64,000 nt of DNA from CALBPI01 sp942491885 (GCA_942491885.1 CALOCQ010000003.1:62001-126000), one strand, 5' to 3'; counted from the stretch's first letter, positions 33,665-42,802 are shown. Numbers and translations: made by a program. Notes: a model not told the origin generated them from the letters alone.

Positions 33665-36046
33665 TTACTGGCCGAACTTGATGCCGCCTTCGATACCGAA
33701 GGTGCGCGGTGGGCCGTAGTTGGCGAAGGTCCAGAGTGCGCCTACAGCCTGCGATGCCGTCTTGTAGCGGTCATCTGTCAGGTTCTTGCCGAACGCCGAG
33801 ATGTAGTACTTGTCGGTCGGTGAGCGGTAGGTCACGTTGGCGCTCAGGATCGTACGCTTCTCAAGAACCGTATCGAAGTTCGAGCCGATGACTTCGTTGT
33901 AGTAGTAGGTGTTCTCGTCTTCGTAGTTGAAGTTCATGTTGTAGCGCATGTTTGCGCCGCTGGCGAGGTCCTGCAGGTAGGTGAGGTCAACACCCGCTGT
34001 GACGTCCGGTGAGCGGACGACGTCGCGGCCCGAGAAGTCTTCAAGGTTGCCGTCCTGGTCCAGGTCGAGGAAAAACTCGTTGTACTCAGCGTCGAGCGTA
34101 CCGATGTTGGCGCGCAGCGTGAGGTTGTCCGTCAACAGCGCCGTCAACTCGAGTTCAAGGCCACTGGCGTCGACGTCGGCGGCATTAAACGTACGGGTTT
34201 CCTGAAAGGCTGTTCCCGGAACGGTGACCACTGCACTACGCTGGAAGTCTTCATAGTTAACGGTGAAGTACGTCGCATTGAAGCGTACGCGGTCATCCAG
34301 GAAGCTGTTCTTGACGCCGAACTCGAAGCTGGTCGCGAGTTCCGGGTCGTAGGAGGCCAGCGGGAAGTTGGCGAAGCCACCGGAACCGGCCTGGTCATTA
34401 TAGCCACCCGATTTGAAGCCACGCGATGCGGTCACATAGCCAAACGTGTCGTCATCAAACTCGTAGGAGCCGGTGATGCGCCATGTTGGCTCACTCCAGG
34501 AATCGGAGTCGTTCTGTACCGCGAAAGCCGCCAGCGAGAAATCAGCGCCATCGAGTGGCTCGCCGCCGTTTGGCAGAATCAGACTTTCCGGCAAGCCTTC
34601 GCGAGCCGTGTAGTCTTTTTCCTCGTCGGTGTAACGCACACCTGCACCGAGCTGGAACTTGTCGGTGATGTCCCAGGTGGCGTCGGCGAATACCGCCCAC
34701 GATGTTGAATCCTGCTTGTTACACAATAGCAGCGGGTTCTGGTTGTCGAGCAAGCCTGGCACGGCTGAGCCGAAGAACTCGGTCAGGCCAAGTTGCTGAC
34801 GCACACAGAAAACGGCGTCGTTGGTCTGGTAGAACACACCGGCAACGTAGTTTACCGGGCCCGGCTTATCTGAGGCGATGCGTGCCTCGAGCTGCATCGT
34901 GTCGCGGTCATCGTCGCGGGTGGCAGCGAAGAAGCTCTCGTATGCGGTACCAAGGTACTCGTTAGGCAGACGCGATTCCTGCGTGCGGAAACCCGCAAGC
35001 GCATAAATCGTGTGGTTGGCCATGGCATATTCGAGATTCAGGTAAGTACCCAAAACGTCGACTTCCTGATTGCCATCGAGACCGACGATGCTGCTGTTGT
35101 GAATGCCTGCCTGGTCAAGCGGATCGCCGCTGGTGACGCCCGGGAAGCCGAGCAATGTCGCCAACTGGCCGGCACCGTCTTCGGTGACGTTGACGACCGG
35201 AACAGGATCACTGCGATCGCGGATGTATTCGATCTGGCCCAGCAATTTGAGCGCCTCGGACGGCTCCCATGCAAGCTTGGCACGCAATGACAGTACGTCT
35301 TTGCCGCCGAGGTCACTTCCATCGCCGGAAACCGGAGAGCCATCGGTCTGGCCGGCGTCGCCGATGCCGGCACCGAAGGCGTCAATCGGGAAATCCACTT
35401 TACCGTTTTTGTAATAGCCATCGCTTTGCTGGTAGATACCGGCGATGCGGAACGCCATGTTGTCGCTGATCGGCTGGTTGAAGGCTGCACGCAGTTTGGT
35501 GTCAGCATAGCTGCCGTATTGCAGGCTGACTTCGCCGGTCTGGGCTCCCATCACCGGCTTCTTGGTCGTTACGACGACGGCGCCTGCTGTCGTGTTCTTA
35601 CCAAACAACGTGCCCTGAGGGCCGCGTAGTACCTCGATGCTTTCTACGTCGAAAGGCTCGAGCAATTGCGTCTGCACATGCGGGACTACAAAGTCATCGA
35701 CAATGACGCCGACCTTCGGGTCGAAGTAGACGATGATGTCTGTTTCGGCTGCACCGCGCATCGCGAATGATGCGGCATTAAAGCCGGTGACCGTTGCTGC
35801 GGAGAAGTTCGGCACGAAGGTGGCTATTTCGCCAATATCCTGCGCGAACATGCCTTCAAACTGTGCGCCGCTAACGGCGGAGACAGCAACAGGAGTGGTT
35901 TGCAGATCGGTTTCGGCGCGCCGCGTTGCGGTGACGACGATTTCTTCGAGCGATTGCCCGAGGGCCACATCGGCCCCAAGAGTGGTTGTCGCACAGACGG
36001 CGACCGCCAGCAGACCTTTAGTGGTCAAGATTGAACGCTTCAGCAT
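33665..36046 (-). CDS. TonB-dependent outer-membrane receptor
   Basis: From the ATG at 36044-36046, with GGGGGGATGCGAA just upstream, the protein has 793 residues: signal peptide (MLKRSILTTKG...LG), TonB-box-like SLEEIVVTATRR, plug domain to about residue 170 with MRGAAETDIIVYFDPKVGVIV and LRGPQGTLFGKNTTAGAVVVTT, then a barrel ending in GIKFGQ. The plug motifs are those of receptors in Sphingomonad and Gammaproteobacterial catabolic clusters, often linked to aromatic, sterol or terpenoid compounds. Divergent from the PQQ-dehydrogenase gene across 135 bases and embedded in the acyl-CoA region, it may import that substrate (inference). Confidence 0.94.
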   Translation of the reverse strand: MLKRSILTTKGLLAVAVCATTTLGADVALGQSLEEIVVTATRRAETDLQTTPVAVSAVSGAQFEGMFAQDIGEIATFVPNFSAATVTGFNAASFAMRGAAETDIIVYFDPKVGVIVDDFVVPHVQTQLLEPFDVESIEVLRGPQGTLFGKNTTAGAVVVTTKKPVMGAQTGEVSLQYGSYADTKLRAAFNQPISDNMAFRIAGIYQQSDGYYKNGKVDFPIDAFGAGIGDAGQTDGSPVSGDGSDLGGKDVLSLRAKLAWEPSEALKLLGQIEYIRDRSDPVPVVNVTEDGAGQLATLLGFPGVTSGDPLDQAGIHNSSIVGLDGNQEVDVLGTYLNLEYAMANHTIYALAGFRTQESRLPNEYLGTAYESFFAATRDDDRDTMQLEARIASDKPGPVNYVAGVFYQTNDAVFCVRQQLGLTEFFGSAVPGLLDNQNPLLLCNKQDSTSWAVFADATWDITDKFQLGAGVRYTDEEKDYTAREGLPESLILPNGGEPLDGADFSLAAFAVQNDSDSWSEPTWRITGSYEFDDDTFGYVTASRGFKSGGYNDQAGSGGFANFPLASYDPELATSFEFGVKNSFLDDRVRFNATYFTVNYEDFQRSAVVTVPGTAFQETRTFNAADVDASGLELELTALLTDNLTLRANIGTLDAEYNEFFLDLDQDGNLEDFSGRDVVRSPDVTAGVDLTYLQDLASGANMRYNMNFNYEDENTYYYNEVIGSNFDTVLEKRTILSANVTYRSPTDKYYISAFGKNLTDDRYKTASQAVGALWTFANYGPPRTFGIEGGIKFGQ

Positions 36047-36181
36047 TTCGCATCCCCCCGGATGAAAGCACATTGATACGCGCCTGACTTTGTTGTATTC
36101 AACAAAAAAAGTCAAGCGAGACTGTTTTTTTATGTGCTTCGATGCCTATACTTGAATCAGGCTTTTCGGGGGGATTTGCGC
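36047..36181. promoter_or_regulatory. Divergent promoter region, receptor and PQQ dehydrogenase
   Basis: Contains the inverted repeat TTGTTG-TATT-CAACAA (36090-36105) within a longer GACTTTG...AAAAAAGTC symmetry, a plus-strand -10 candidate TATACT (36147-36152) with a weak GTTTTT or CTGTTT -35, and G-run ribosome-binding sites (GGGGGGAT) at both ends. GACTGTTTTTTT at 36119-36130 also occurs, inverted, upstream of the acyl-CoA dehydrogenase near 27010. The central repeat could be a shared operator. Confidence 0.4.
36122..36152 (+). promoter_or_regulatory. Candidate promoter of the quinoprotein gene
   Basis: TATACT at 36147-36152 with a weak CTGTTT (36122-36127) or GTTTTT -35. The arrangement (TGTTT-rich stretch about 19 bases before TATACT, then a G-run ribosome-binding site) resembles the promoter candidate at 27029-27059. 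Confidence 0.35.
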
Positions 36182-38125
36182 ATGAACAGAATGGGTATAG
36201 TAGTGGTGGCATTCTGGATGCTTGCCGGATGCTCCAGAGACGAGACAGCACCTGCGGTCGAGGCCGATACTGCCGCATCGACGGACATGCCGGCATCGGT
36301 GATCGAGTCGACCGACGAATTTCGTGTCACCAGTGCCGATTTCGGCCCACGTGATGAGATGCCCGGCGCCGTGTTGTATGCAAACAACTGTGCCTCCTGT
36401 CACAACGGAAGCGTTACCAAGGCGCCGCACCAGACTTTCCTCGAAATGCTCAGTCCGCAGGCAATCCTGAAGACGATGAACGAGGGCATCATGATGCCGC
36501 AGGCGGCTGCGCTCACGACCGAACAACGCGCCCACATCGCCGAGTACATTACCCAGCAGCCCGCCGATCAGGCGCAGACCGCGCTGGCGTATGCGCCGGC
36601 TTGTGCCGCGGATACCGGGGTGAACATTGCGGCCGGTATTCGCAAGGTTGGCTGGGGTCATGACACGCGGCGGTTCTCCGATGCGTCGGTCGCGCAACTG
36701 GACGCAAAGTCGGCGGCGACGCTGAAGCTGAAGTGGGCCTACGCCTATCCGGATGCGCTGCGCGCACGCTCACAACCTTCAGTGGCGTTCGACAGTATTT
36801 TTGTCGGCAGCCATGACGGCAGCGTCTACGCGCTCGATCTCGAAACCGGTTGCGCGCACTGGCGCTGGCAAGCCGGCGCCGAGGTACGTACCGGCATCGT
36901 CATTATCGAGGGCAGCGCTGACAGCCCGCCGCTAGCGGTGTTCGGAGATATCGTCGCGCGCCTGTACGCGGTCAATGCGCTGACCGGCGATTTGGTCTGG
37001 TCGACGAAAATGGATGACCATCCCAGCGCAACGCTGACGGCGACGCCGACCGCCGAAGGGCAAACACTGTTCGTTAACGTCTCCTCGCTGGAGGTGACTG
37101 CGGCGGCGGATCCCAACTATCCGTGTTGTTCTTTTCGCGGCAAGACGGTGGCGATGAATGCGGCCGATGGGGCTATCGTGTGGACGCACTACGCGATTCC
37201 GGAAGCGCCGACAGAGGTGACCAAAACACGCGTCGGTACGCCGGTGCTCGCACCGTCGGGCGCGCCGATTTGGGCGAGTCCCACCATCGATCGCAAGCGC
37301 GGTCGCGTGTATGTCGGCACGGGCGAAAACTATTCGTCGCCGGCCGACGGCAACAGCGATGCGGTCATCGCGATCGACATGCAGACCGGCGAGCGCGTCT
37401 GGCAGCGACAAACCTTCAGCGGTGATGCCTGGAATGTCGCCTGCATGATGGCCGACAATCCGAATTGTCCCGAAGAGAACGGGCCCGATCTGGACCACGG
37501 CTCCAGCATCCTGTTGGTTGACGCCGGCGAAGATCGGCAGCTGCTGGTGGCGGGCCTGAAAGACGGCAGCGTGATTGCGCTCGACCCGGACAACGATGGT
37601 GAGCTCGTGTGGTCGGCCAAGGTCGGTCGCGGCAGCATTCAGGGCGGCGTGCACTTCGGCATGTCGGCCGATGGCTCTACGGTCTATGTGCCGATCAACG
37701 ACATGAACGACACGCGCAACGGCGACGCATTGTCGGCCGAGGACGCGCGTCCCGGCGTACATGCGATCGATGCTGCTACCGGTAAAGTGCTGTGGAGTCA
37801 TGTGCAGGAAAACGTCTGTCCCGATGCGCTGCAGTTCTGTGACCCCGGTATCTCGGCGGCGATCTCGTCGTTCCCCGGTGCGGTGGTTGCCGGCCATCTC
37901 GATGGCTTCCTGCGTATCTATGCCAAGGATGATGGCGCGCTGATCTGGGAGTACGACACCAAGCAGCCGGTCGCGGGCATCAACGGGCTGACTGCACGCG
38001 GTGGCGGCATGAGCGGTGGCGGCCCGATCGTTGCCGATGGCTATCTGATCAGCAATTCCGGCTACGGACTCTATTTTCACGAGCCGGGCAACATGCTCGC
38101 GGTGTTCGCGCCGGAGGCGAAGTAG
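36182..38125 (+). CDS. Lipoprotein cytochrome c-PQQ dehydrogenase-like quinoprotein
   Basis: From the ATG at 36182 (GGGGGGATTTGCGC upstream) the product has 647 residues. It starts with a lipobox (WMLAGC, Cys about residue 17), then a monoheme cytochrome domain with NCASCH near residue 78, then from residue 150 an eight-bladed quinoprotein propeller: VGSHDGSVYALDLETG, FGDIVARLYAVNALTGDLVW, PCCSFRGKTVAMNAADG (a vicinal CC as in PQQ enzymes), DAVIAIDMQTGERVWQ and ALDPDNDGELVW. This resembles polyvinyl-alcohol dehydrogenase and other quinohemoproteins. It probably oxidises an alcohol in the periplasm and hands electrons to its own heme. Confidence 0.88.
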   Translation: MNRMGIVVVAFWMLAGCSRDETAPAVEADTAASTDMPASVIESTDEFRVTSADFGPRDEMPGAVLYANNCASCHNGSVTKAPHQTFLEMLSPQAILKTMNEGIMMPQAAALTTEQRAHIAEYITQQPADQAQTALAYAPACAADTGVNIAAGIRKVGWGHDTRRFSDASVAQLDAKSAATLKLKWAYAYPDALRARSQPSVAFDSIFVGSHDGSVYALDLETGCAHWRWQAGAEVRTGIVIIEGSADSPPLAVFGDIVARLYAVNALTGDLVWSTKMDDHPSATLTATPTAEGQTLFVNVSSLEVTAAADPNYPCCSFRGKTVAMNAADGAIVWTHYAIPEAPTEVTKTRVGTPVLAPSGAPIWASPTIDRKRGRVYVGTGENYSSPADGNSDAVIAIDMQTGERVWQRQTFSGDAWNVACMMADNPNCPEENGPDLDHGSSILLVDAGEDRQLLVAGLKDGSVIALDPDNDGELVWSAKVGRGSIQGGVHFGMSADGSTVYVPINDMNDTRNGDALSAEDARPGVHAIDAATGKVLWSHVQENVCPDALQFCDPGISAAISSFPGAVVAGHLDGFLRIYAKDDGALIWEYDTKQPVAGINGLTARGGGMSGGGPIVADGYLISNSGYGLYFHEPGNMLAVFAPEAK

Positions 38126-38128
38126 CCA

Positions 38129-38659
38129 ATGTCGTCGCCAACACATCGGCGTGCAATGCAAAACGCCTGGGTGGTCAATGACATCGAGGCGAGCGCACGA
38201 CGCTGGTCGGAAGCGCTTGGCATCGGCCCGTTTTTTATCGCCGAGTATGGCGACAAGACTTTCGAGGCGCTCGAACATCGCGGTCAGCCGGGACACCTGC
38301 GGATGAAAACCGCGATTGCGTTCAGCGGCGATATGCAGATCGAACTGATCGAGCCGACCGACGACTCGCCATCGGCCTATCGCGATGTTTATGCGCCGGG
38401 CGAGACGGGCTTTCATCATCTGTGTTTCTGGTCGGCGGATATCGATGCCGATCTGGCGCACTACGAGTCGACCGGTAATACGATTGCCAATGTCGGCACG
38501 ATGCGCGGCGGCTTGCGCTTCGCCTACGTCGATGCGCGCGCGACCACCGGTTGCATGATCGAGTTGCTCCAGGAGAATGCGCCGCTGAAGGCGATGTTCG
38601 CGAAATGGCAGCAGCGCAATGTCGAGTGGGACGGGCGCGACCCGGTCGTGTTGCTCTAG
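38129..38659 (+). CDS. VOC-family (glyoxalase-like) protein
   Basis: A 176-residue protein of the vicinal oxygen chelate fold with paired beta-alpha-beta modules. MQNAWVVNDIEASARRWSEALGIGPFF opens module one; GETGFHHLCFWSADIDADLAHYES opens module two with metal-ligand histidines. QIELIEPTDDSPS and GCMIELLQ hold the usual glutamates. Members include methylmalonyl-CoA epimerases and lyases that act on catabolic intermediates. It starts three bases after the quinoprotein stop codon, so it is co-transcribed, and probably works on a product of the same pathway (inference). Convergent with the ThuA-like gene. Confidence 0.88.
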   Translation: MSSPTHRRAMQNAWVVNDIEASARRWSEALGIGPFFIAEYGDKTFEALEHRGQPGHLRMKTAIAFSGDMQIELIEPTDDSPSAYRDVYAPGETGFHHLCFWSADIDADLAHYESTGNTIANVGTMRGGLRFAYVDARATTGCMIELLQENAPLKAMFAKWQQRNVEWDGRDPVVLL

Positions 38660-38660
38660 A

Positions 38661-39410
38661 TCAGAGCTCGCGGATCGCCCAGCGCAGCCCGCGACGCACG
38701 AGCTCGTAGTATTCAGGTGTCTCCCAGCTGCAGCGCTCGACCAGCGGATAGTTGTCGGTCAGTGGGCGCATGTCGTAGTGGCCACGGCAGTGACCGAGCG
38801 TCAGGTACAAGACCTCGCCGTCGTTGTGTGGGTGCAGGTACATGACCGGTTGCGTGCTGTTCGCCTGCCAGTCGGTCGACTCAAACTCATCGACCGGTGT
38901 TTCGTAGTCGCAATGCATTAGCACCTGATTGTCGCCAAGCATGCGACACAGATAGATCTCATCGGTCGTCATGAAAGCGTCGATGCCGGTTGTCAGCGGG
39001 TGCTGGCCGTCGGTCACTTTGACTTCAAATTCGCAGATTGGCGGGTGCGCCTGAAACTGGCTGCCCAGTAGCTGCATGAAGTGCGGCGCGATGTCTGGTG
39101 TCGCGACCTTCAATGGGCGCGAGCTGACGAATTCAATCACCGAGTTGGTGCCGTGCAATGCGAACCAGCGCCCGCCGGATTGTAGCCAGTCATGCAAACG
39201 CAGCGCTTCGTCTTCGCTCGCAACGACATCGCAGGTGTAGCTGATGATGGCGTCGCATTGCTCGAGCACGCCGTCGAGCGCGTAGTCGCTGTGCACCGAG
39301 ACGCGCACATGCGGCAGGTCCTGCAGCAGCTTCAACAGCTCGAGTCGCGCGAAGTCGATGTCGTGGTATTTACCGGCGCAGATCAGTGCGACGTCTTTGA
39401 TGGTGGTCAT
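38661..39410 (-). CDS. ThuA-domain protein
   Basis: This 249-residue protein has the class I glutamine amidotransferase-like fold of ThuA: DVALICAGKYHD at the start, CDAIISYTCDVV, LHDWLQSGGRWFALHGTNS with the H where the nucleophile elbow would be, HPLTTGIDAFMTTDEIYL and VLYLTLGHCRGHYDMRP. ThuA domains are linked to trehalose or other disaccharide use and to glycoside modification, with no cysteine nucleophile. No signal peptide. It lies 100 bases downstream of the carboxyltransferase gene on the same strand; substrate unknown. Confidence 0.85.
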   Translation of the reverse strand: MTTIKDVALICAGKYHDIDFARLELLKLLQDLPHVRVSVHSDYALDGVLEQCDAIISYTCDVVASEDEALRLHDWLQSGGRWFALHGTNSVIEFVSSRPLKVATPDIAPHFMQLLGSQFQAHPPICEFEVKVTDGQHPLTTGIDAFMTTDEIYLCRMLGDNQVLMHCDYETPVDEFESTDWQANSTQPVMYLHPHNDGEVLYLTLGHCRGHYDMRPLTDNYPLVERCSWETPEYYELVRRGLRWAIREL

Positions 39411-39510
39411 GCGGTTACCTTTGCGCTGCTCGTCGCGAGGCGCGTCGGGCAGCCTTGCGTGGGTCGGTGTTGCGGGTCGTGTTTCTTACAGTAGCCGATG
39501 GCGGAGACCA

Positions 39511-41361
39511 CTACCATGTGTCGATGTTCGGACGACGCTTGCCGCCCGCCGGCCGCTCCGGCGGTGTGACGTTACCCAGCAGCGAGATCAGCCAGTTGCG
39601 CGTTTCCGCGGGGTCGATGACCTCGTCAAACTCGAAGAAGGGCGCGGCATTCAGCGCCTTGCCGCGCTCGTAGGCATCTGCGACGCGCGCCTGAAACGCG
39701 GCCTCGCGTTTGTCCGCATCCTGTTCGGCTTCGAGTTCCTTGCGGTAGCCGAGCCTTACCGCGCCTTCCAGGCCCATCGCCCCGAATTCGCCACTCGGCC
39801 ACGCGAGTGTCGCCAGCGTCTCGTGGAAACCGCCGCCGGCCATCGCCATCGCGCCCAGTCCGTAGGCTTTGCGCGTCACGACCATGACCATCGGTACGGA
39901 CAGGTTGGCACCGGTAACAAACAGCCGGCTGCAGTGGCGCACGTTTGCCGTGGCTTCCGAATCCGGTCCGACCATTATTCCGGGCGTATCGCACAACGAG
40001 ATGATCGGCAAACCGTGTGCGTCGCACAGCTGCATAAAGCGCGCGGCCTTGTCGGCGGCATCGCGATCGATCGCGCCGGCCAGGTGGGTCGGGTTGTTGG
40101 CGATTAATCCCATTGGCCGACCGGCGATGCGCATCAGCGCAGTGATCATGCCGTTGCCGAAATCGCGCCGCAGCTCGAGCACGCTGTCGTTGTCGGCAAG
40201 TGTGTTGATGATCGTGCGAATGTCGTACACGCGCAGCCGGTTCGCCGGCACGCAGTCGCGCAGCAATATCTGCTCGGCGCATTGCCAGTCGCGCGTCGCA
40301 CCCTGAAAATAGCTGAGGTATTGGCGCGCAGCCGCGACGGCTTGCGCATCGTCGTCGACGACAATATCGATGACACCATTGCGACGTTGCACGTCCACCG
40401 GGCCGACGTCGGCAGGTGCGTAACTACCGAGGCCGCCGCCTTCGATCATCGCGGGGCCACCCATGCCGATGGAGGCTTTCCCGGTTGCGATGACGACGTC
40501 GCAGCAACCAAGAAATGCTGCGTTGCCGGCAAAACAATAGCCACCGACGACACCGACCAGCGGCACCTGTCCGCTCAGTCTCGCCAGCGACGCAAAGCTG
40601 CCGATATGCAGACCGGCAATAGTCTGCACATCGACGTCGCCCGGCCTGCCGCCGCCGCCTTCGGTGAAAAACACGACCGGTAAGTCACGCCTGGCCGCGA
40701 CGTCGAGCAAGCGATCCGTCTTCGCGTGGTTCATCGCGCCCTGGGTGCCGGCGAGTACGGTGTAGTCGTAGTGCAGCACGGCGCACTCGCTGTGGGGCGC
40801 GTCGAACAGGTCGCCGTTGATGCGTGCCACGCCCGCGACGAGGCCGTCGGCCGGCGTGTTGGCCTTCAGGTCATCAATGCTGCGGCGCGTGCGTTGTGCG
40901 GCAAACACCAGCGATCCGTACTCGCGGAAGCTGTCTTCATCAACCAGCGCGTCGATGTTTTCGCGGGCGGTTCGCTGACCCTTGCTGTGACGCCGGCCAA
41001 CCGCCTCGGGTCGGGCGCTGTCGTGCGTACGCTGGCGCGCAGCGAACAGGGCATCCAGTGATTGCCGGTCCTGCGCTGAGGGTGCATCGCCGGCAATGTT
41101 TTCACGCTCATATTTGCCGGCATCCGGATCGGCGGTAATCGTCATCAGCGCGTCGCCCTGTTGAACCAGGTCGCCTTGCTGGCAGCGCAGCGCGGATACG
41201 ACGCCGCCCACGGCTGCCGTGATCGCGTGCTGCATCTTCATGGCTTCGAGCAGCATTAGCGTATCGCCGGCTTGCACCGACTGTCCGTCGCTGACTATCA
41301 AGGTTGCGACCGTGGCTTGCAGGGGTGCCGTGACGGCGTGTGTGCTGGTCGGGTCAGTCAA
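39511..41361 (-). CDS. Biotinyl domain fused to an acyl-CoA carboxyltransferase
   Basis: A 616-residue two-part enzyme. Residues 8-80 are a biotin carrier domain with the biotinylated lysine K42 in LLEAMKMQHA. From about residue 95 a complete carboxyltransferase follows, with both crotonase-like halves (ENIDALVDEDSFREYGS; FTEGGGGRPGDV; then SLCDTPGIMVGPDSEA and KAYGLGAMAMAGG). Biotin carriers are normally fused to biotin carboxylase, not to the transferase. No carboxylase follows, so it may borrow the one at 48770-50743. The acceptor is unknown. A short gap separates it from the methyltransferase-like gene upstream, forming an operon. Confidence 0.9.
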   Translation of the reverse strand: MTDPTSTHAVTAPLQATVATLIVSDGQSVQAGDTLMLLEAMKMQHAITAAVGGVVSALRCQQGDLVQQGDALMTITADPDAGKYERENIAGDAPSAQDRQSLDALFAARQRTHDSARPEAVGRRHSKGQRTARENIDALVDEDSFREYGSLVFAAQRTRRSIDDLKANTPADGLVAGVARINGDLFDAPHSECAVLHYDYTVLAGTQGAMNHAKTDRLLDVAARRDLPVVFFTEGGGGRPGDVDVQTIAGLHIGSFASLARLSGQVPLVGVVGGYCFAGNAAFLGCCDVVIATGKASIGMGGPAMIEGGGLGSYAPADVGPVDVQRRNGVIDIVVDDDAQAVAAARQYLSYFQGATRDWQCAEQILLRDCVPANRLRVYDIRTIINTLADNDSVLELRRDFGNGMITALMRIAGRPMGLIANNPTHLAGAIDRDAADKAARFMQLCDAHGLPIISLCDTPGIMVGPDSEATANVRHCSRLFVTGANLSVPMVMVVTRKAYGLGAMAMAGGGFHETLATLAWPSGEFGAMGLEGAVRLGYRKELEAEQDADKREAAFQARVADAYERGKALNAAPFFEFDEVIDPAETRNWLISLLGNVTPPERPAGGKRRPNIDTW

Positions 41362-41370
41362 TGTTCAGAC

Positions 41371-41823
41371 TCATAGCCAGCGGCGGGTGCGTCGTCGGTA
41401 ATGGGTGAATTCTTCGCCGAACAGGGTCTGCATCGCCCGCTCTTCCTCGTTGATTTGCAGCGCGGTGATCAGTGGCACGAACATCAGCGCAATCAACACC
41501 GTTGTGGCGCTGCCCAGCCATACCGCGAAGGCCAGCAACGCGACCAGCATGCCGAGATACATCGGGTTGCGGGTGAACGAAAAAATACCGTCCGTCACCA
41601 GTTGACTCGCCTTGTCGGGATGTAACGGGTCGACCGTCGTCTTGTGGTGGCGGAAGCGCACCACGCCTGCCACTGCGATCGCGATGCCGGCAACTAGCAG
41701 TAGCGCGGCCAGCGGTCGCTGCCAGGGCCCGACGACCGGCACCGCGGCGGCGGTTTTTGAAACCAGCTTCATCACCACCGCGACAGCGGCGGCGACGATC
41801 GGCGGCGGGATTTTGGCTTGCAT
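41371..41823 (-). CDS. Isoprenylcysteine carboxyl methyltransferase-family membrane protein
   Basis: With the ATG at 41821-41823 (TTGGAATCC upstream) the protein has 150 residues and four membrane helices. The ICMT/phospholipid methyltransferase signature is present near residues 85-105: DGIFSFTRNPMYLGMLVALLAFAVW, and the C-terminal EEERAMQTLFGEEFTHYRRRTRRWL is typical of the family. It methylates an unknown lipid-like acceptor in the inner membrane using SAM. It ends 9 bases before the biotinyl-carboxyltransferase gene, so they are probably co-transcribed, though a functional link is not obvious. Confidence 0.88.
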   Translation of the reverse strand: MQAKIPPPIVAAAVAVVMKLVSKTAAAVPVVGPWQRPLAALLLVAGIAIAVAGVVRFRHHKTTVDPLHPDKASQLVTDGIFSFTRNPMYLGMLVALLAFAVWLGSATTVLIALMFVPLITALQINEEERAMQTLFGEEFTHYRRRTRRWL

Positions 41824-41945
41824 GGATTCCAACCGGTTGGGGAGAATGCGTATTGAACGCAATCCGATAATAACCGAAGCTGCCCCCATCTCGAATATGG
41901 CAACAGCAATTTCTGTTGTTGGCCGGGCATCCAGGAGATCAACGA

Positions 41946-42377
41946 GTGACTGAATTTACCCCTTATAGCGCCGCACTCGGCGGTGCTTTAATCGGCTTGT
42001 CCGCCGTGTTACTGATGTGGCTGAACGGGCGCATCGCCGGTATCAGCGGCATCCTGCAGGGCGCCGCTTTTTCGAGCGGGTCGGAACGCAGCTGGCGTTT
42101 GGCGTTCGTCGTCGGGCTTGTGCTGGGCGGTTTACTGTTCGTGCTGGTTACGGGCGATACGCTGTTGACGCGCACCGGTGTTTCGCCATTTCTGATTATC
42201 GCGGCCGGGCTGCTGGTTGGCATCGGCACGCGGCTGGGCAGCGGCTGCACCAGCGGTCACGGCGTTTGTGGCATCAGCCGGCTTTCGCTGCGCTCGATGT
42301 CGGCGACGGTTGCATTCATGCTGGCCGGCATCGCGACGACCGGCCTGTTGCGCCACGTACTGGGAGTCGTGATATGA
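41946..42377 (+). CDS. YeeE/YedE-family sulfur transport protein, first half
   Basis: A 143-residue membrane protein with a GTG start and GGAG nine bases upstream. It has four helices and the YeeE signature GLLVGIGTRLGSGCTSGHGVCGISRLS with the conserved cysteines (C-T-S-G-H-G-V-C). YeeE proteins import thiosulfate or related sulfur compounds; full-length ones have about 350 residues with two such halves, while many bacteria encode the halves separately, as here. Its stop overlaps the next start by 4 bases. Confidence 0.9.
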   Translation: MTEFTPYSAALGGALIGLSAVLLMWLNGRIAGISGILQGAAFSSGSERSWRLAFVVGLVLGGLLFVLVTGDTLLTRTGVSPFLIIAAGLLVGIGTRLGSGCTSGHGVCGISRLSLRSMSATVAFMLAGIATTGLLRHVLGVVI

Positions 42378-42802
42378 GTGGCTCAATCAAAACCACGCTC
42401 GCGGGCTTGTTCGCGGGTAGCGTGTTCGGGCTCGGGCTTGCGATTGCGCAGATGACGAACCCGCAAAAGGTGCTCGCGTTCCTCGACCTGTTTGGTCAAT
42501 GGGACCCGAGTCTGCTGTTTACGATGGGTGGCGCGATTGTCGTGACCTTCATCGGCTATCGAGTGTTGATGGGCCGCACGCCGCTGTTCGCGGCGAAGTC
42601 ACAATGGCCAACCGCTACGGTCATCGACCGGCGCTTGCTGGTCGGGTCGGCCATCTTCGGCATCGGTTGGGGTTTGGCCGGCTATTGCCCCGGTCCGGCC
42701 GTCACCGGGCTGGCAAGCGGTTATCTCGAGCCGCTGATTTTTCTGCCGGCGGTTTATGTCGGCTTTCTGATCGCCGGCCGGATCCCGTCGCGCGACAGCT
42801 AG
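42374..42802 (+). CDS. YeeE/YedE-family protein, second half (DUF6691)
   Basis: A 142-residue partner of the preceding gene, with four helices, AIAQMTNPQKVLAFLDLFGQWDPSL near the start and the second cysteine motif WGLAGYCPGPAVTGLASG. It starts at ATG 42374 within the upstream gene's stop (ATGA), so both halves are made together and probably form one channel. Its own stop shares a CTAG with the stop of the convergent monooxygenase gene. Confidence 0.9.
   Translation: MSGSIKTTLAGLFAGSVFGLGLAIAQMTNPQKVLAFLDLFGQWDPSLLFTMGGAIVVTFIGYRVLMGRTPLFAAKSQWPTATVIDRRLLVGSAIFGIGWGLAGYCPGPAVTGLASGYLEPLIFLPAVYVGFLIAGRIPSRDS

Noticed and set aside
36932..38461. 509-residue open frame antisense to the quinoprotein gene
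   Set aside because: Shadow of the propeller-coding strand; no recognisable domain and no ribosome-binding site.
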